From the NCBI RefSeq assembly GCF_910596095.1, contig NC_056534.1, positions 8,308,990 through 8,372,989 on the forward strand: a stretch of 64,000 bases of DNA, given 5' to 3'. The position numbers and the translations under genes are program-made. Positions 12,251 to 23,238 of this stretch are shown piece by piece. Position 1 is the stretch's first letter, and every line of letters starts with the position of its first letter. Source of the stretch: Thunnus maccoyii (lineage: Eukaryota > Chordata > Actinopteri > Scombriformes > Scombridae). The notes under the pieces are model-generated. The model was given only the letters and a program-made list of their open reading frames with translations. It was not told the origin of the DNA and searched no databases.

Positions 12251-13410
12251 AAGCACAAGAAAATCATGAGGAGAGGCTATGAAGATGGGGCTATAAGAGC
12301 AGAAAGGAATGTGAAAGCAAAATGGAGAAAAGGAGAGCAAAGGAGAGTCTTTTGAGTGGAGTCAAAGACAAGAGTGATTGGATGACGCACAAAGATTAGT
12401 GAGCCACGTGTTTGAATCGAAACTATGATGTCTGTGGCGGTGTGCTCTTTCTTTAAGACAAACCCCTTGAGCTGATGTTACCACAGTGACTTTCATTTTT
12501 ACACTCAAATGTCAGTACACGATAGCAAATGTATAAAACATGGCAGAGACTGAAATCTAACAGGAAAACAACTGACAGGATGTCGCCTATTGGAAGACAA
12601 GTTATGTAGCATCTTATGACCTTATCACTGACCTTATCAAGTTTAATGTGTTTGTATATAAACCACTGAAATAGAGTGTGGAGTTTCCCTTCTTTGGTAT
12701 GTGAATACAGGGGAACTGTAGGAGGAAGTGGTTCCAACTAAATCATACTAAGATTAGTATACACTGTGACTGTGATAGTGTCAGTTTACTGTCACCCTCC
12801 CCCTCTCTATAGTGTTGCGTGAGAAGTTTTTGAATCCAGTTCTCATTGGTTGTGATAAAACCATAACGCCCTTCGTCATCCTTCATTTTGTTGTTCCTCT
12901 TTTTTTTTTTTACCCAAGTAGCTGCAAAGACAATGTACAGACATATTACTTAAGGCCATATCAGAAGGACCCTACAGTAGCACAACAAAATCTGCAATAT
13001 ACTGTAACACAGCTTGGACGACGGTGATGATGAACCAGATCTGCCTTATGTGTCTGGGGCCCAAATTTGTACTGTTTTCTTTCATTCACATCACACTGTC
13101 ATGCTTTTTTATAGGTTATTTAGACTGACTTTAAACATAACTTCACTCCCATTGCTAACTTGCTTGCACACTGTACACTTGTTACAACCTTTCATAAAGG
13201 TATCTTGAACAAATATTTAACATGTACTTGTACAACTGGAATTATACACTTGAATTATAAACTTACTTGAAAGACAAAGAAACAATACTGCACTGGTGTT
13301 TGTACAACCTAAACTAGAAGTAACAAATTATTTACATATGTTTTTTTTTGTATATGGATTAATTACTGAAGTGTATACTGGTATGGTAATAAAATATATT
13401 AATATGGACT
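12251..13410 (+). other. 3' untranslated region and polyadenylation signal of pla2g6 copy A
   Basis: This region follows the TGA at 12248-12250. The first clear AATAAA in a suitable context is at 13388-13393. The region has no other gene-like content, and an 11-bp poly-T tract lies near 12900. Assignment as 3'UTR is inferred from position. Confidence 0.45.
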
Positions 13411-15251
13411 TCAGTTGTGTCCATGACTGTTTTGTTTCTTTGTTGTGCACTTGATTTTCAGCTGACATGTTATTTAACTCAGCACGGGTAAGATTAGATC
13501 CCTGTTTTATTAATTAAATGCTGTGTGACCATTGAACAATTCAGAGCATCAGTTAAAGTAAGTCAACTTTATTTAAAGGTACAATCCATAGTAAAGAAAA
13601 GGGTCATCCCACCATCAAAACTCAAAACATACAATTGCATTTAACTTTTGCATTCAACTTAGTTGAAAGACCCTTTAAGAAAAGCATTAAAGACAACAAC
13701 TGCTAAAAAGCTTTAATTATTCTCTGATGCTTTGTAAGAGAAAGTAAAACCATTTATTAATTGTAATGTCACATCGTGTTAAACAAAGAAATACTGATTT
13801 AATTTTCATCTTTAAATGAAACCTGTAATTATGAATTATTAACCATTTCATGGTTAGTCCAATATCCTTTTTTATAATCATGTGTTTTAGCAATTATACA
13901 ATATTACTTTGATCAAAATGTTGCAAGACACTAACACTGCCTTTTAATCAATAATGTGACAATTTTAAAATTTCTGCTATCACCATGGCAACTGCTGTAA
14001 TGTTATGTCTGAAAAATATATACCTTTAGCTGCTCTTAACGAAACAAACAAATAAGAGAACACAAAACAAAAACTGACATACAAAATATGACCACTGAAG
14101 CTAACGTTAGTTCAGTTTGCTTATTAGCATGACTCATTGGCAACAAAGGTATCAACGCAGACAAATAATGTTGGATGAGTTTTTTTTCATGAGCCATACA
14201 TGAGCATATTAAATACAGTATTGTTACCCATATAAGTTTTAACACAAACTAATAGCACAAGAAAGCTAATTTAAAGTAATTTACAGGAAAAAGTAGCTAA
14301 TTTGCTTTAGCACCACAAAGAAGGCTGTAGCTTCTCAGTGCGTTGGTTTTACCTAGCATAGCTACTGCAAGCTAGCAATATAAAATAACTTACAGTTAGT
14401 CATTTAATACAATGGCTCTCTAAGAATGGCTACCAGTGAATGTTGCTCTTCAAATTTTTCCATTTTGTGAATAAATTTAAAAGGTAGGAGAGGCAAAAAT
14501 TTTTGAGAAAATTTTTTGTTGCCAGTGTCAGTGATGTGTTTTTCGGTAATTTTCAAGATATTTACCAGGTATGATTGTGTTCTACTGGGCTGCACTGACT
14601 GAAATATTTTCATAACTTTACAAAAATGTGTCCTTGTATGTTGACACTATGAAAGTCTGCTCAACATTTCATGGCAATAGTGAAATTACTGTACTGAGTT
14701 AAAATGGTTTAACAGGATGGCTTGTAAAAGGTCCTTGTTTCTATGGATGTCCATCACTGCCAGTGTGCTCCTGAGGTGCTCGCTCATGTAACACCAGAAA
14801 CATATCCCTTTGTACATCATGAAGGAAGGTTACATTCATTCTCTTGAAGTTTTTGTTTGCTGTGTAATTTTAGGGATCCACCATCTGGCCATTTACCTGA
14901 AAAAAAAGAAAAAAGAAAAGAATAAGTGTAATGTGGGTTCATTATTTTTCAAAGTATGCTATTTAAAAATATACAAGAAAAGCGATTTTTCTCAGTTGAT
15001 GCAGTCTCGTCATAAGTCTCACAATCTTTAACTACATTCTGGTAACCTTTTAAGCAAGTTTCATGAAAATCTGATCATTGGTGTGTTCAGTGATCATCAA
15101 TGTAGATTTTAAACACCACAGTGAAAGAACTTAACCCACAAGTTTTATCAAAACAGTACCAGTGGAGTCTGAGACATCATATATTCCAACCTGTAATAAG
15201 CTACATAATTCTTATCTCCCTCAAATATAATCAGTTGTAATGAAGAGATGC
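13411..15251. other. Intergenic spacer between convergent pla2g6 copy A and Ig gene 1
   Basis: The two genes converge here. The sequence is AT-rich with a purine run near 14899-14925 and no exon I can support. The same spacer recurs at 55811-57718 with small indels, so it is part of the large duplication. The 3'UTR of Ig gene 1 must lie in its upper part, but I see no convincing poly(A) signal to place its end. Confidence 0.5.
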
Positions 15252-18200
15252 TTACTCAGGGGTTGTGTTGGATCTTAAGTGGACAACAGCATAGGGGACA
15301 TGCTCCTGTTCTTGGGGCTGATGCGGCTGGACGGTGGTGTAGAGCGGATTTGTCTGGTTCTTAGAGAAGTTGATTCTGCTGTAGTAAAGGTCGTCCTGCT
15401 CTGTTGCTTGAGCTGAGATGTCTTCATACACAGGACCAGGGTTTAGCTGATAAAGAAACAAAATAATATTACTTTACAGTACATTGTATTTAAAGTTTTG
15501 GCTGATCCTCCAAAACAAAGAAATATTCAACAATTCTGAGTAGAGCACAACTGATAATGGTTTTGGAAGGTATATTAAATGACTGTAACAACAGACATTT
15601 GGTATCTTTATGTTCCAGTTTCATGAATAACAATAAAAATACTTTTCCCCATTCAGGGTTTCTCCAAGAGAATCATCAACACTGAAAATAATGATAAACA
15701 ATGTTTAGTAAAATAATAATCTAATCTATAAAAAGCATTTAACAAGGGTTGTTGTCAGTAATGTTATGTAATGTAGCAGAATTGTTAAAATTATTTTATT
15801 TTACCTGCTCCATATTGTCTGATGTTTCAAGTCTAGGAGAACGGCTGGAGGACCTCTTTCTCCTGTTTAGTGAAATGAGTGAATTTAAAAATGAATAGAT
15901 GATGTCAGGTTAGTGTGTAAATGTCATGACTCTGCAACAAAGCGCATTGTTTCTCACCTAATCCAGAAGAAGACGGTGAGTGGTATTATAACCAGGAGAG
16001 CAGCAACAACTCCAACTGCTGCTGTTGATGTTCCTGTGATACTTTGGACAGTGAGAGTCTTTTCACCAGAGCTGATGTTTTTGTGGGTTTTGACAGCACA
16101 TGAGTAGTTTCCTGCATGTTGAATGCTGACTGGGTCTAGAACCAGGTGTTTGTTTTGGCTCTCTGGCACCGTCAGAGGTCGACTGTTCAAGTACCAAATG
16201 TAGTTTGTGTTGTCAGTCAGAGGACAGCTGGTACTGCAGGTCAGTGTGACTCTCTGGCCCTCTGTCACCACAGCAGGATGCAACTTAACTTCCAAGCCTG
16301 AAAAATTATTAGATTAGTCAGTAAATGTAAAAGAGACGTATCATCTCAAAAGTCCTCATACCTAAATTACAAACTAGGTTTGTCACTGTCCTTCAAAACA
16401 ACCCAGATGACATGATGATAAAAAAAACAACTCATATACAGTAAGTGTTTTCTAATCTGCCACTCCTACGTTTAAGGTACAGACAGGTTTAGGTAACTAA
16501 AACTACTGTACTTTGTTAAAATCACCATCATGGTTAAAAAAATGCTTTGTAGAAGATGAGACATGAAGCACAGACTCCTGTGTCAGAGTCACAGCCTTTG
16601 TAGGCTCATCCATCCATTCTGATCTCCTCTCTAACTATGGTGGCTGAGAGAGCTCAATGCACTGCAACTTATTAAAACACAAACAAATGAAGACCTTCAT
16701 CTTTTTGACACATATGTGACATAAAGAAATACACTGTAAATAAATAAACAATGCAAACTGTACAGAGTAGTAAATAGGCTTGTAGGTTACACACAAAATC
16801 AAATTTGAAACTAAAGCAAACATTGTTAGCTCATTTTTGAACACCAGACAGCAAATCCTGACATCAGTTTTTCATGTCCCCCAGACACTTCTTTATTTTT
16901 GTAACTTCCCTTTTATTTGCTTGTGTTTCCTATATTAGAAGCACATTTCTTCATACTGTGTATCAAAGTGGTGAACATGTTTACATGCAATTTTTGAAGT
17001 TGCAGCATGTTGAGCTCTCTCTCTCTCCTACACTGTTTTAGTGGAGATACAACTTCTACAATGATTTGACACATTTAAATATGCATGATGTTTTAATTAG
17101 ACCATTGAGACAGTAGACAGAATACAGGCTCCTAATTAAGCCGAAGTTGTGAAATTGAGATTTATCTGTTAAAGTTCTTAAAACTGTGAATAATTAGACC
17201 ATGGCTTCACTGTGAATGATTTATTGTGTGATATTTAAGAAATCACTGGTCTGATTTTGACAAAACACAGATGCATCTTTACACTTGATTGTTATGACTT
17301 TCAGGTGGTGCATGACCCTGCATACAGCTTATTGTGTGCACGTAATTTAGCTACAGTTACATCGTTTTGACTTTCTACTCTTTTGTTAGTGTTATCATAT
17401 TAAGCATGAACCAGCCTTTAGTCCTCTTGTAGGCATTAAAGAATAAAGTCTTCTGACTGCTGTTAGTACATGGTGAGAGAGCAGCACAGTCTCTATTGAA
17501 AAGTATACAGACAGGAATTACCTGAGACAATCAAAGTCACTCCAGGAGGATCAGCCCTCCGTACTACATCATCTTTTAGGAGTCTGAATGTGTATTTTGC
17601 TGAGTCAGTCTTCTTCAGGTTTTTGATTCTCAGGATGTGCTGGTTGTTCATGTTGTCAAGATACTGCACGCGAACTGCATCCTCAGTCGTCTCCACAGCT
17701 TCCTCCTCACCACTTCTCTTTATTTTATACCAAACTTTAGACTCAGGCTGCTGGTTGTCAGGATACAAATATTTACTTGAAATGTTCACTGAAGAGCCTT
17801 CCAGGGCGCAGATTCTCCTTCTGATGTAATTTACACTCCAGCAGTTCTCATCATCAACACCTGAAATATAGATTAAAGACTTAAAATAGAGTCACTCTAA
17901 ATAACTGCTAAAGTAGCCTTGCCTAATACTTAAATAAAAAATCTGTGGTAAAAGTTCAGGTGTTTTTTATAAATCATGTTTTCTGCAGATCAGGAAATAT
18001 CACATAATGTGAAAGCAGCTAAAGCGCCTCTTTAGACACCTCATATTAGTTTTTTGAAAAAAATGTAAAACATTGTTTGGATTTATACTGAAGCTTGCAT
18101 TTAATTTTTCTTTATGGCACAATCTCTAAAATGAAACGGTTAAGTATTTTCAAATATCTAATGTGTAATTATTGTGTAATTATTATGTGTTGTCATTATA

Positions 18201-20156
18201 CAGACTGTGATTTAAAGCTTCACAAGCGAGTCATATCAACTCAAACACTAATCAGCAGTTCATGTTGTCTTAATAAGACACACTGGTTACCAGCAGATCA
18301 CCTCCATCACAGACTAAATAAGTCAGATAATGGATTAATAACACTGCAAAGAAAATGAAAATGAGGTTGAATCGACAACTCTGAAATATATTTCATGTTG
18401 CCCAATAAGCATGCAAACTAAAGACAAATGTACCATCCTATAATATAACAGTAATAACAGACTGTAAGTTGGTTTATACTCACAGACTTCAGCAGAGTGC
18501 AGATCCTCGTGGTCTTTGACAGCACAGGAGAAGATATCAGCAGAGGAGTTGAGAACTGAAAAATGCTGTTTCTTCTCAGACATTAAGAGTCTGTTCTTGT
18601 ACCATCTATAGGCAGTTTGGTTGTCAGTCAGTGGACAGCTGGTGTTACAGGTCAGTCTAACATGATTCACCTCTGCAGGAGTCCTTTGTGGACCTACTTC
18701 TGTTAGGAGATGTTAAAAACATTTTTCAACAGTTTATGTGTGTCATGTTGAATTAAATAAAAATAGTAAATTGATTACAAAATTAGTGCAGAAAACAATA
18801 ATGTGTAGAACTGTAGTAAACATGTCAGTAACATAGTAAAATTAGAAAAGAAAGAAAGCAAAGATATGACAATTAGATGTCTGTTCTTAAAATATTGTTT
18901 AAAGGTGTTCTAGGTGTGGGGGGTGGGAGTGGTGTTTGTGTAAATGTTTGTGGATGTTTGGAGAAAGTTAACCTCTGGGATATGTGATGGAGCAGGACTC
19001 ATCCACTGATGTCTGCTTTTCAGAACACATTCTTCCTTCAGCGTAGGTCACAGTAAAGCAGGTCGATGTGACAGAATCTGGACAAAAACAAATGGCCTTT
19101 CTTAATTTAACTGGTAAACACTTAGTTACAGTATTTCATAGGCTTTACAATTTAAGGCAAAGCTTAAATAGTAAAAATATTCTTGAAAATGTTTAACTTG
19201 AGGTTTTGTAAGATGAAAAGGAGCCAAATGATGTCACTCACCCACTGAGACTTCAGGAGCTCTGAGATGCTCGTAGCCTTTGATAGCACAGGAGTATCTG
19301 ACTGCTTCCTCACTGCTGACCAGCTGTTGGTACCAGGGAGACCAGTCCTGATAGAGAAACTCTCTGTTCTTGTACCAGATGTAGGCTGTAACATTTTCAG
19401 TTGGAGGACAACTGGTTTTGCATATCAGTGATACTTTCTGTCCCTCTGTGGCAGGAATCACCTTCACCTGCAGGTCTGAGATGATGGTGAATAATGTAAG
19501 AATTCATATTCTGATTTCATTCTTAAAGTAATACATTAGTGAAAACCACCGTACCTTCAACACGGAGGGCGATTGTGCTTTGCCTGCAGTCTTGTTGGTT
19601 TTTTGCATTCTCACTACAGCAGTAAAACTTTGCATCACTGTCTGTCAGATCTTTGATTGTTAGAGTTGGATGACTCTCTTCAGACATGTTGTACGTTACA
19701 TGATTTCCATCTGCAGAGAGCTTATTGAGATCAGTATTGGAGCCAGCGTAGTGTACAGTGAACCATTTCATGCTTGAAGTGGGATGTTGAGCTGAGCAGG
19801 GCAGATCCACTGATGAACCTTTTAAGGCACAGATACTTTTGGCTTGTCCCTGAACCCCTTTAACAGAAGCATTGATTCATAATTATAACATTCTTCTAGT
19901 ACTATTCACTAAATATTGATAGTATGAAATATTGTAAATGAAGGACATTTGTTGTTTAATCTGCAATTTTCTTCAAGTTGTTCACACTTTAACTCCTATA
20001 ATCAAGTAAAACATTTTTTTACAGATTACAGTTAATAATCTCATATTGTATATATCATGTTTACAGTCATTATATAAGAAGAGATGAACAATAATTCATA
20101 CCTGAGATGCACAGAATGAAAGCCATAAACACACAGCCAGCTTCTGCCAACAACAT
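15252..20156 (-). CDS. Ig gene 1: CD22/SIGLEC-like inhibitory receptor (type 1)
   Basis: Nine exons, minus strand, in transcription order: 20102-20156 signal peptide (MLLAEAGCVFMAFILCIS), 19555-19857 V-set with B- and F-strand Cys (LPC, FYCC), 19242-19475 C2-set, 18973-19077 half V, 18484-18699 C2-set, 17522-17860 V-type lacking canonical Cys, 15958-16297 C2-set plus transmembrane helix (VVAALLVIIPLTVFFWI), 15805-15862 basic juxtamembrane, 15252-15446 tail. Phases join throughout, giving 614 residues without a stop. The tail has two ITIM-like motifs, LYYSRI and VPYAVV, plus YEDI and YTTV, so a plasma-membrane receptor recruiting SH2 phosphatases is the likely role. D1 lacks an obvious Siglec F-strand arginine, so sialic-acid binding is not claimed. 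Introns of 0.3-1.2 kb hold no other gene. A donor reading GTTAAC after the half V exon is unusual but conserved in all four genes. Confidence 0.78.
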
Positions 20157-20387
20157 GGCTGTTGTAGTCCCTCCGCTTCTAAACACAAAGTTGATCATAT
20201 TAATTTTTTAATGGCCTTACCACACCTGCTGTGTTTATGAAAGCTCATAAAACATCAAATCTATAAATAAATGGTCAAAATCAACAGCAGTCCTCTTACA
20301 GAGTAAAGACTTAAGAGGACAGAATGGACTGTTGGTCATTGTGAGAGTTGCGGGCAGACGTACAGCATGAAGCTCTGACACCTAAAA

Positions 20388-20415
20388 TTCACTTCCTTCC
20401 TGCTTCTTCCTCTAG
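20388..20415 (-). promoter_or_regulatory. Candidate ETS/PU.1 cluster upstream of Ig gene 1
   Basis: Read on the minus strand, this is a run of three GGAA cores (GAGGAAGAAGCAGG then GGAAGGAAGTGAA) about 230 bp before the start codon. GGAAGTGAA resembles a composite ETS/IRF element. It is conserved upstream of genes 2 and 3. Such sites are typical of B-cell and myeloid promoters; function here is inferred. Confidence 0.35.
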
Positions 20416-20986
20416 TACAGAATCTACCTCACATAGTTCAGTATTTATTTGATGTCATAATTTGATAAGGAAAACTCTGACTTTAACTTGGGGGTGCCAT
20501 TATTTTTCTTACTCTGTATCTCATCACAATTATTATTGTTATTTTCTGTTTTCATAGTGTATTGGTTCTTCATGCCAGATATTTTAGTGTTAAACTGCAT
20601 TATATTTTCATTGAAAAGTTGTAAAAACTACTGACGTGAGAACAGAGAGATGTGAAGCTGTCTATGGACGGTGATGGTGGTTTCTGTGGCGGGAACTGCA
20701 GAAGTTTATGGTAACTTAAAACACTGCAGAGCATGCAGAATAGGACAAATAATATTATAATGTATTGTACATGAAGGACATCTGAAGAGCTCATTCTGGC
20801 AGATGAAGTGAAAATGCAATTAGTGAGAGCCTTTTTTTTAATTCTTCCTTTCTGGTTTCTGTATCAATCTGCAGTTTTCTACAAATTGTCCACACTATAA
20901 CTCTTAAACTTCATTAAAAATGTTATGTGTATTTCTTACAGTTAACAGTAAATGTTCATTACATCAGAGAGGATAAACATTTATAC

Positions 20987-21041
20987 CTGAGATGTTGGGG
21001 CTGAAACCAGTAAACACACATCCAACTTCTGCCAACAACAT
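20987..21041 (-). pseudogene. Relic duplicate signal-peptide exon upstream of Ig gene 1
   Basis: This is a 55-nt homologue of the signal exon, with ATG at 21041-21039, the start MLLAEVGCVFTGF, and a GT donor. The hydrophobic core is interrupted by polar residues (GFSPNIS). Equivalents at 29147-29201 and 37013-37067 have lost the ATG or the donor, which argues for decay and against use as an alternative first exon. Confidence 0.5.
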
Positions 21042-21841
21042 GGTTGTTTTAGTCCCTCGCTTCTAATCAGTGGACCTTTTTCACAGCAAACACTTTGACT
21101 TGTTCAAGCAGAAAAAGTACAGGTGTAAATAATAACATTAATGTTGGCACCCATACTGGGTCTATAAGTTGATTATAACAGTGTTTGTATCTGCTACATC
21201 ATAACTGCTGATCTTACTGAAGAGTCTAAATTAAGAGCAGGTTTATAGAGAAATGACTGAAGCCAGAATGGACTGTTGGTCAGTGTGAGGGCAGCTGGCA
21301 GACATGCTGCATGTAGCTCTGATACCAAAAATAAACCTCCTTCCTCATTATAATTCTCAATAAAAAGAAACCACAGATAAACAATCTATGTAGTGCAGCT
21401 GTTGTTTAGTTTTTTGATGTCATATTTTGACATGGAGAACCTTCATATTTACTTTAAGGTGTCATTGTTTCTCATTTTTAAGTAATGTATCGGCTCATCA
21501 TGCAACATGCAGCAATGTTTAGCTGCATCAAGTTATCATAAAAAGGTGTCAAAGTTGTCAGTGTTGGTCAGAGAGGTGTGAGGCTGTCTGTGTTTGTTTC
21601 ATGGTGAAAAAAAAAAAACTTGTGAAGAGGAAGCTTTAGACATAGTTTTTATGATCACATCATACACTACAGAACATGCAGAGCAAAATGAGTTTTACAA
21701 AAGCATTTTTACAGTTATAGCTGCTAATCAAACAGAAAGCACAGTAATACAACATGAAGCACACCATAGCACACTACTATAAGTATTCTGTTCTCAATGA
21801 TGCAACATGTCCGTCAACAATCCACAACAAATCTCATTCTC

Positions 21842-22374
21842 AGTTCACATAGTGTTGGTTATGTCCTCTTAGTGATTAAAGACATCTGTCCATTTACAAT
21901 ATTCAGTATTTGGGAGGACCCATCATGCTGTGAAGTTTGTATTTCACTCAGAAACTGGAAACTAGAAAGCTGCACTAACTTGCTTCCACTCAGAAAGTGA
22001 GAGCTATGTAAACTAGCTTGTTAATGTTAGCACTGATTCCCACAAGACGTCACTTTTGTTCACATTATTTCAACTCCTGCTGAGTCATTCTGCACACTCA
22101 GTGCTGTGTTTGTCCCACATTATTAAAAGGAGGAGGTCTAGTTAGCGTTAGCTGTCTCTCTTTCACAGGTCCATATACAGTATGGTGATGGAAAATGACC
22201 AGACTGTCAAAAGTATAAGTTGAAACCAACAGCAATGAATGCTTTAATGTCAGCAGCCCCCCATGAATTTAATCAGGACACTGAGTAACGTACTGTAAGC
22301 AGTTTTCAAATCACAGATGGGACCAAGTAACAGCTAACAATGACTAGCAAGGACTAACAATGTATGAACCATTT
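21842..22374. repeat. Duplicated spacer block, copy 1
   Basis: About 530 bp, near-identical to 39492-40023. It links the type-1 and type-2 parts of the Ig array and contains no exon. Its left edge marks where the 1.6-kb type-2 tail block is absent after gene 1 but present after gene 3. Confidence 0.7.
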
Positions 22375-22426
22375 GGATGAGTTGACTGTTGTTCAGTGTG
22401 CATGTGGATCTGACATCAAAATTTCA

Positions 22427-22884
22427 GACAGACCTCACCATCCCTTGAACAATGCTGCTAGCATGGCTAAAAATCAGTAGCAGAGAATCCAGAATCTGTA
22501 AATGAACTAATTTTGATGTCAAAGTGCTGGTTTTTCAGGTTTTGATCAGAATGTCTTGTCAAACACTTTTAATATGAACTAAAGCTCACATTTACTCTAT
22601 TATCTTTTCACTCATTCATTTGTTCTTGTATAGGGTGATGGTAACCAGTGTTCTGGCTGACAGACATCCAGGAGAACTGCACATCTTCAGGAACTATGAC
22701 CCTCCCTCCGTCCACAGAGAGCCCCCGTATGCAACCACGGCCACATTCCAGCCTCTCACTGTACCACAAGGCACTAGACCAACTGCACTAGTGCTCAAAT
22801 GTTTTATGAATGGTGGTTGGTGGTGTGTGTTGCTGTCTGCCACAGTGTCCTTAATGTTACCACCAGATGGTGACATAGTAAAGT
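22427..22884 (+). pseudogene. Orphan pla2g6 exon 8 with flanking intron, inside the Ig array
   Basis: The block is homologous to 8926-9421 of pla2g6 copy A, minus about 35 bp of intron. The exon itself (22634-22770) is intact and would read [18 protein letters not shown], but its donor is GC rather than GT and no other pla2g6 exon is near. Just beyond it, 22934-22963 resembles intron 12 of pla2g6 (near 11812-11840). It lies between Ig genes 1 and 2 and looks like a recombination scar. Confidence 0.75.
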
Positions 22885-23238
22885 CACCATTTTTAACTCC
22901 TGCAGTGTTTACTGACACAGAGCAGCCAGATATGGCTGTCAAAGAGTAAATGATTAGGTGCTACAGCTGACATTTTTCTCAGTTGATGCAGTCTCATCAT
23001 ACGTCTCACAATCTTTAACTACATTCTAGTAACCTTTTAAGCAAGATTCCTGAAAATCTGATCATTGGTGTGTTCAATGATTATCAATGTAGATTTTAAA
23101 CACCAAAGTGAAAGAACCTAACCCACAAGTTTTATCAAAACAGTACCAGTGGAGTCTGAGACATCATAAAGCCCAACCTGTAATAAACTACATAATTCTT
23201 ATTTCCCTCAAATATAATCAGTTGTAATGAAGAGATGC

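Noticed and set aside
15640-15690. Possible extra ~35-nt tail exon of Ig gene 1 (VDDSLGETLNGE-type reading)
   Set aside because: The acceptor looks fair, but the donor (GTATTT) is weak, and the exon would break the phase between 15805 and 15446. It was left out of the gene model.
20600-20794. Minus-strand 64-codon open frame with a hydrophobic stretch, also at 28766-28960 and 36653-36889
   Set aside because: The counterpart upstream of gene 4 is interrupted by an early stop, no suitable donor follows the hydrophobic part, and it lies in the upstream region of the Ig genes.
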